Assembly: GCA_019722365.1 (NCBI GenBank)
Contig: JADFUC010000796.1
Span: forward strand, 1-64,000
DNA from: Lithospermum erythrorhizon
Taxonomy: Eukaryota; Streptophyta; Magnoliopsida; Boraginales; Boraginaceae
Length of the DNA: 64,000 nt
Direction of reading: 5' to 3'
Shown here: piece by piece, positions 57,201 through 64,000 of the stretch
How positions within the stretch are numbered: position 1 is the first letter of the stretch
How the letters are laid out: each line of letters starts with the position of its first letter
Program-made: the position numbers and the translations under genes
Notes under the pieces: model-generated
Told to the model about the DNA's origin: nothing
The model's database searches: none
What the model saw: only the letters and a program-made list of their open reading frames with translations

Positions 57201-59497
57201 TTGTGGTATTATAGTGTTATAAATGCTAAATGAATTTTCCTTCGCAAGCCATTGAAAATGGTTATTGTATGCTAATAAAAGGACAACCATTAAATACCAT
57301 AATCACTTAAGACTTGACTTGATCATGTGGACACGTTACATGAACTTTTGTTCAAGTGAACGACGTCACATGATGTGATTGAGAGGTAATTAATTTTGAT
57401 CTCAATTAAAGGTGATGATGCTATGAAGACTAATATGTTATATTGTCTCTTAGCCACCAAACAAGCACTAAATGAATAGTTCAATCTCTTTTATAACACA
57501 ATTGAGAAAACTATTGGATGACCTTGAATGTTATGTATCTACATTTCAAGACATGTCATTGGTATTTAGTTTCATCAACAAGGTGACATTTGTTCATGAA
57601 TTGTTATGAAGCATAAACTGTGGTTTGTATAACCAGATAAGCAATATTACCTATAATTTGCACACCACTTGTAAAGTTGAGTGCATAAAAAGGTTTATAG
57701 TTTGAAGTTAATGATTAAGTTCATCATTTCAAATATTAGGCACCGAAAGAAGGATATTTAATAACACTTAAATAGAAAGAGAGGTTTGACAAAACCTCAT
57801 ATCTCAAATGATTTTGTTATCAGAATTGTCATTATGGCTAAACTGCCAGTGTCTTAGACACTATTTTGACTCGCATGATTTTTGATCATGATTACGAGCC
57901 AAGTATAGTAGTAGCCAGGATACAAGGCACAAAGAAAGATAATTGAGCTCTTATGTAATGATAGGTGACTACATTATAAGAGCACACAGTTTAAATCATC
58001 CATGAATGGTTGAAACTTCAAACTGTTTTCTTTGAACCTATACATGATATTTTGAATAAAAATTGAGTGATACTTATGGAAAATGACTTTAACAAGACCC
58101 GAGTTCAATCTTGCAAGATGAACGGAGTCAACTCTTACTAGACTTAGTGGGAGGTTTGTTAATCTTGGTTTAGTTTGTGTACTGCGCAAGAGTTAGTCAA
58201 GGATATAAGTGATTGAATGATACCGAGTGATAAGGTAGCAGAGCGGGGAGACCATATAAATACTATCAAGTTCTGAATTAAGTATCATCGACATAAGTAA
58301 TCCAAAGAATGAGACATCATTCTGATCTTAAAGGCGTACTTGCTAAGATACGTAAGTAAAGAATTGTGTTTAATGAAGTTAAAACACAATGGATGAAATC
58401 TTTCAATTTGTATACCAACGTAATTTTCATTCTACCTTAAATATGTCACTAGTTGAAACACAATGAGTGAAATAAATTCACATATTGAAGGTTGTTGCAC
58501 CTATTTTAAATTTATTCATACTCAGTGAGACAACTCAGAGTTATGTTTAGCAAACAAACTTTGAAAGCGTCTGAATAATAGACAAGTTAATCTTATGTCC
58601 TTTAGTAGACATAATTTAACACGGGTCAAATGTTGAGATTATGTCATCATGTACATAACTGGAAGGCAGCTGGTATTTATTTCCATCTACTATAGAATTA
58701 CAATTTATTGTATGTATAGTATCTTCATTATGGAGTATAAAGAGTGGAATTAAATATATGACTTGAATGTATTTAAGTGGCTCCTTAGGAGAGCGCCAAT
58801 CGATGTTAGAACCTTGATTATATATCGAGAATGTTGTGTGACAATTCGTGATGCATTATTGCGTCTAATACTCATACTACGATTGGATGACTTAAGGTCA
58901 TCTGAGTGAAATAGAATTGGAATACACGAGTCGAGTATATAACTCACTCTATTTACCTTCTAGATGGTGATTCATCAGAAGTAAGAAACGTAATTCTATT
59001 AAATGAACATATAGTCATAAATGAATCAAACATTTGGTTTCGACCAAGTTGAATGTATTCATTAATTGACTATGCACATGTCTATTTCAAATTTTTCCTT
59101 ATTACCCACGTGTTGCAACATGTGTGTTTAAGTGAGTGATCCAAAGAATGTTCCTAAGTAATGATCAGTGATGATGCATACTTGACATTGTTATTGGAAG
59201 TTCACATCTCAAACGAGAACAAGAAGGAAGCTTGATTATATTATCGGTGTCCAGGATTTACCAAACTTGAGATAGAGTATAATGGAGTTAGAATCTTCAT
59301 CTTGATATTTTGATTGAAATTAGAAGGGGTCAAGAGTGAAGATGAACCTTGAGTTTCTCAAAGGTTAGTGGGAGCACAACTACACATAAATATTTTTACA
59401 TGTTTGAGTACTAAAGGGATCTTCATACAACCTTGAAAGGTATGGTACTGAATTGATTCTTGTACATCCGTAAGCCCAATTACATATATGTGACATA
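54292..59497 (+). other. Element H interior: long non-coding region
   Basis: No credible ORF in 5.2 kb. Visible features: a GC-rich island at 54892-55030, a pair of direct repeats gtgatttccactaacgttgt (56733 and 56810, 77 bp apart), and recurrent agtgggag words (58156, 59368) like those next to copia polypurine tracts. Otherwise AT-rich. It may include a 5' leader and heavily decayed gag-integrase DNA. Confidence 0.55.
54892..55030. other. GC-rich island in element H
   Basis: About 140 bp of markedly higher GC content (gcgtcggccctcgagcgctt..., gggcgggccagcggtggtcg) in very AT-rich surroundings. Not rRNA or tRNA by eye. One frame is open for about 40 codons, with no recognised motif. Confidence 0.5.
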
Positions 59498-61643
59498 TGT
59501 AACGACCTGCCGGGTAAATGCGCCCCTGAGGTTAGAATCGTCCCAAATCCTGGACACCAGAGTCACCAATCGATGGATGACTCAAATTTAAAAGACACAT
59601 GTCTTGAAACAACTCAATAAAACAATATACAACGGATAAAAACAATTTTTTTAAGAAAAAGAATCCATCGTGGTATTCCTAACCACAGAATAGCAACCAA
59701 CATACAACATGACTCCCAAGTACAAAATATCAACATACAACCGCCAAGAATCCCCGGAATAACAACTACACAGACAACAAACTACAATCAACAAAATAAA
59801 AGGCATGAGATCAAGCGCACGCCGCTCACCTAAGTTCTAAAAGCACAAACACCGAACAAGCCGAAAGGCAGGCGGCACCACTGTCAGCCTGGCAATGAAA
59901 TTGCCGCCCATGTGAATAGGGTGTAAAGCTTAGTGAATATATCTCCAAGAATGAAATTAACCTCAAATCACGCAATAGTGTACCCAAAGTAGATGATGTG
60001 CATGCGAAAGATAAGTAGTACATAATATTATTTAACTTAAGATCTTAATATTAAGTCATTAGCAATTTCATTATCATTTAGGTATGTTCATAAATTCGTC
60101 ACCAGCAGACATTCCAATATGATGACAATCAACAACCAACATATGTACATTTCAAGAAAAGGCGCAATAACTGCATAACAATCAATGAGCCTTACTCTAT
60201 TATGCCCGACAATAGCGACGCCGCGCTCAACAGCTAAGCAGCTTTCGGCAGCACAATCAACTCAACAATTGTATCAACTCAACAACTCAACAACTCTGCA
60301 ACTCAACAACTCTGTAGCTCAACGACTCAACAACTCATTATAAGTCGGTTTCACACAACTAATACTTTATAATCAGCCTCTCGGCACAGCAGGGAGAAAC
60401 TTATGCCCGTCAGTAGCGAATAAATGGCAGTGCGAAGCAAATCACCGCACTTATACCGAGGTATAAGGCAAATACCGGACAATACAACTCAGCGGCACCA
60501 TCCCAGCTCATATACAACTCTTCTAATACGATTCAACATCACCTCAAAACACCTATACGACTCATCGAGCAGAGACACAATGCAACAACCTGACCCACAA
60601 TACATATTCAACATATAATTTAACACAAGATCACATATATACGCATATACATATCCAAATCAAGTAATTGTCGGCTTGCAGTGGTGTTACTACTTCAGCT
60701 TCTTTATATAGCTCCGCGCCAATCACAACAACGGAGCAACACCACGATCAACGCCTAAACAAACATTCCAAGTATAATTACTACTTATAATATACAACTA
60801 GTAATATAACATTCTACTTAATCATCATATCTATGCTCCCCAAAATAACCCAATGAAAGTTCCCATTATAACACTTATTCAACTTATGTTCGCAACTTTC
60901 CTTTTGATGATTGAGTTCCAATTACTAGTTTCAAAAGCCTAACGTTCGATATTAACAACTAATCATCTCATTTCTAACCATCTTTAGTCTGAGCCAATTA
61001 ACTACTCAAACTTACAAAACTCATTTAATCCTAATATTCTCTAATATATAATGACCACCTACACCAAGCAACTATAATAAAGTCTAAGAGTACACATATA
61101 CCATAATAAAACCATTTTGAAAAAAGTCAACAAAAGTCAGCTATAATCCTCAGCATATTTCAACCCCACAAATAGGTGTATCACACTCTTATCGATAATC
61201 TAAGCTTAGATAGCGATTATATCATTATCATCTCAAAACTCAAGGTCAACTCAATTAACCAAAAAGTCCAACATCCTCCAAAATTCTGGAAATACTCGAG
61301 TTTGAACTTTCTTACCTTAAGCGTCTGAGATGACTCGGGAAAACTCTCCAGGAAATTTTAGGACCAAAGCTTCCAAAATGAGGAAGAAAATGAAAGAAAA
61401 AACCAAGGGAAAATGGGGGAGGGTTGGCCTTGGCTTGGAGAAGAAAGAAGAAGATGATTGCACAGTGGATGATGAAATGATAACATGGGGAGTTCGTGCA
61501 AGATATTTCAAGAGTTGTGCAAGTTCTTGTTAGATTTTTCGATTTAGTTTCGTCTCGGTTTAACAGCACAACTTTCGAACATAGCTTAACTACAACCCCC
61601 AAATAATATTATAATAATGCACATGCGGAGCCGGGTTATTACA
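59498..61643 (-). mobile_element. Solo LTR of family F
   Basis: 2146 bp, reverse-oriented. Minus strand starts TGTAATAACCCGGCTCCG and ends ...GGTCGTTACA. Perfect ACATA duplication at 59493-59497 and 61644-61648. Aligns along its length with the 3' LTR of gypsy F (20147-22270). Contains one palindrome cttataccgaggtataag (60450-60467). No internal region, so it formed by LTR-LTR recombination. Because its ends are complete, it gives the true LTR-F termini that are blurred in element F. Confidence 0.92.
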
Positions 61644-61648
61644 ACATA

Positions 61649-62370
61649 TGCTATATTAGTCACGAAATATAAGCTTAGATGACATTTAGCATTAGCTATA
61701 GGTCATGAAGCTTGAGTGAGTAAAATCGATAGATTAAATTCTATGATAGGCAATTCTCTCATTGACAAGGCAACTCTCTATTAGAATTCCGTTCCTGATT
61801 GAGGACCTGGTGATTGAAATTGGTTGGACTCAGTAACATGGTATTATGTTATGACATAACAAGTAATAGGATTAGCGTATGTCATGTCAGAATCATGTGT
61901 TGTACATCACGACCATGACATAACACAATTCACATAATATGAATTGTGGAGTTTTACAAAAGATATTTAGCATTTAGTGCAGGGAATACGCTTTGCTTAG
62001 TAGCTTTAAAGAGAATAAGAGGTAAATATAGTTCTATGGAATGGATCACCTATTGATCTTCACCTAGAACTGAATGTGAGAATAGTGTCATGGACAGTTG
62101 TCCCATGTGGAACACTATTTGCCAAGTAACTCATTAATGGGATTGAGTCTAGTATACTCGGAAAGTAAACTAAAGAAGCTTAAACTCAATATCATAACAT
62201 TAGCAGTCAACCTGATGATGTTATTAAAGAATATGTATTTAATAAGATAAATATGTTTCAACACAATTAGTTGTGTTGTAAACTGCGATAATAACCGAGA
62301 AGTGTCAAGCGAGGTTTTTGTCTTTGTTATACTTAACCGGTGGGTATTTGAGAGAGAGCGGACGGATGTG
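61649..62370 (+). other. Element H interior, continued
   Basis: Continues the host sequence interrupted by the solo LTR. No motif recognised. Confidence 0.5.
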
Positions 62371-62378
62371 TTCACAGT

Positions 62379-62600
62379 TTCAAAGCAAAGCTTGTGGCAA
62401 AAGGCTTAAAACTCATTTTTGCACATAGCTATATGTGACTATACCAGGATAGTCTTAGCCATCCCTGTTTCATGGTTGAGAGACCGAGCAGATGGATGTA
62501 AAGTCTACTTGCAAGTAGTATTCTGGGTTATGATATGATTGTGGTACATTACCCTCAACTGCATGTCTTAAAAGACCTAAGAGTTTAATACAAGCTTAAA
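62379..62600 (+). pseudogene. Element H: copia-type reverse transcriptase trace
   Basis: Three pieces in correct order and spacing but different frames: FKAKLVAKGLK (62379-62411), TRIVLAI (62443-62463) and QMDVKS (62489-62506). They match the start of Ty1/copia RT up to the first catalytic Asp. Further similarity (IQA near 62590) is doubtful. No YVDD box found downstream. This is the only coding evidence for the class of element H. Confidence 0.65.
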
Positions 62601-63503
62601 AAATTCCATGTGTGGACTTGAGTAACCATCTCGGAGTTGATACATTCTACGTGATTAAATCAGGTTTGATTTCCAGTTGAAGAAGAAGAAGCGAGCGATG
62701 TAGATTCGTGAGGAGCAAGTTCATTTACTTTCTAGAATAAGTTGAGCAATTGATTGAACAAAGTAATTCTTGTTTACAATCTAATTGTCAACTACATTAT
62801 ATGAATGTGTAATTCATTCATATAGTCATTTATTATTTCACAGTTGGTCGAAATAATAAATCTTTTTTAAAGCCAATCTGTAGTTTACAGAGAGAGGAAA
62901 CTTTATAAGCATTGGCAACTCTTCAAGTCTAGAAACATGAGATAGCCATTTCCCTAGTCAGATGCTGATGGTTTTTGGGCAACTAGCATTTGATGACCAG
63001 CATAGTGATTGATTTATGATCAATTTTATTGGATCATGAGAGCTTGTAAGTCTGATCAATCTTATGGGCTATCAATTTATAGCGAGGCTGGATTGATCAT
63101 TTGCCAAAATCATAGAAGATATGTATATCTGTGTCTTATGATGTTTGCTTAGAACTATTAAGTTTAACAATTCTTAGACCTGCTTATATAACTACTTATT
63201 TTATATGAGTTGTGTGCTGACTATGTCGGCGTACACTTAGCGGGGGATTATAACGGCATATGTTGGGTGACATAGTAAGTATAACAATAGGTGTTGATAT
63301 ATATTATAAAGGTTATCCATCATTGATATACAGAGTAGATCTCCACGCCTCTCAATGAGTTTGGGAGGCGGTTGGTTTTATGGGGAATGTAGTACTGATT
63401 CGAGTTATTTCAGTAAAGAAAGTCGTGGGTGTTTCATGACATGCAACTTCTTATGGTTAGCCTATGACTAGAGATCGCGGATAAAGGTATGAAGTAATGG
63501 AGT
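62601..63503 (+). other. Element H interior, 3' part
   Basis: Non-coding or fully decayed. No RNase H motif found. Confidence 0.5.
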
Positions 63504-63518
63504 CAGGGGCAAGTGGGG
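63504..63518 (+). other. Polypurine tract of element H
   Basis: caggggcaagtgggg directly before the LTR start TGTTGGAAAT; resembles the caagtgggaga tracts of copia elements. Confidence 0.72.
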
Positions 63519-64000
63519 TGTTGGAAATCAGAGTATTTTGATTTCTATAATTATGCCCGTTGCGATAATTGTTGTAACAATTCATTTACTAGTTTTAGTT
63601 AAATGAGATTACTCAAACTAAGTGTTCAATAATAGTAATTGTAAATTACTAAAATGGAACTCACGATAATATCAGGGGTTATGTCAGATTCTTTAGATCA
63701 TTACATAACCGATATAATAATCATAATGGTCAATTATATTGTTATACGGCTAATATTATCGAGCCCGAAGATTACGCACACATACAATGACGTTGATTTA
63801 TATTCCATGTATGGAATTAAATCGAAATTGATAAATTAGGGAGTTGATTGGGAAATCAGCGAGAATGCTCAATCGAGAGTTTTTACTATGATAATGTAAA
63901 ATACAAATTGGACAAAAAGCGAATTAATTAAATTGCTATTTTGGTTGGCGGTCTGCGTGGGAAGCTTATTAGTAACTTGTTAGGGCCACTTGCCGTTTAA
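63519..64000 (+). repeat. 3' LTR of element H, 5' part (cut by window end)
   Basis: Starts TGTTGGAAATCAGAG. From 63870 it aligns with 53594-53715. The rest lies beyond the window. Confidence 0.75.

Larger units (their letters stand above)
53594..64000 (+). mobile_element. Copia-like LTR element H, mostly non-coding interior
   Basis: 5' LTR fragment 53594-54277 and 3' LTR from 63519 to the window end share a block (53594-53715 against 63870-63990: aatcgagagtttt...gataatgtaaaata...). The 3' LTR start TGTTGGAAAT and the 5' LTR end ATTTCCAACA form the short terminal inverted repeat typical of LTRs. Primer-like site at 54278, polypurine tract at 63504-63518. The only coding trace is a copia-type RT fragment at 62379-62506. 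The interior, about 7 kb without the nested solo LTR, looks like a large non-autonomous or very decayed derivative. Confidence 0.75.

Overview
The window looks like repeat-dense intergenic DNA from a dicot-like plant nuclear genome. I found no intact cellular gene, rRNA, tRNA gene or CRISPR array. Nearly everything I can name is a transposable element or an old endogenous plant pararetrovirus (Caulimoviridae), inserted into one another and broken by stops, frameshifts and deletions. No ORF is longer than about 180 codons, and the recognisable proteins are split over several frames. The species cannot be read from this sequence.

Layout. 1-2118 is the 3' part of a long LTR (called family B here). 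2119-3380 is AT-rich DNA with a Stowaway-like MITE. 3381-14999 is a Ty3/gypsy element of Tekay/Del type (A) with TGACA target duplications; its 5' LTR holds a solo LTR of family B at 4153-7530 flanked by TTGAG. 15005-16250 is AT-rich. 16251-22643 is a CACTA (En/Spm) DNA transposon with ATA duplications and remnants of a TNP2-type transposase, and it carries a nested, truncated gypsy element (F) at 18751-22270. 22644-24132 is unclassified. 24138-31392 is a decayed Ty1/copia element (G) with gag, integrase, reverse transcriptase and RNase H remnants.

From about 31398 to 52540 the backbone is one endogenous caulimovirid copy on the minus strand. It is cut into three blocks (51386-52540, 36775-40028, 31398-34118) by a composite LTR (34119-36774, ATATT duplication) inside RNase H and by gypsy element E (40029-51380, GTTTT duplication) inside the coat-protein region. 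E itself carries an inverted gypsy element D (40697-45845) in its 5' LTR. In transcription order the viral blocks hold the movement-protein C-terminus, coat protein with zinc knuckle, aspartic protease, reverse transcriptase and RNase H, a downstream reading frame, TATA box, polyadenylation signal and a Met-tRNA primer site. Together they come to about 7.1 kb.

53594-64000 is a copia-like LTR element (H) with mostly non-coding internal DNA. A SINE sits in its 5' LTR (15-bp duplications), and a solo LTR of family F at 59498-61643 (ACATA duplications) sits in its body.

The most unusual signals are: (i) arrays of roughly 70-bp units in several distinct LTR families, each unit carrying a palindrome that in RNA would fold as a cUUCGg-type hairpin; (ii) a recurrent CTG-to-ACG or CAG-to-CG difference between copies of the gypsy families, which may reflect base-calling at methylated CHG sites rather than true decay; (iii) the datable nesting order, given by clean target duplications. 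I see no new cellular system.
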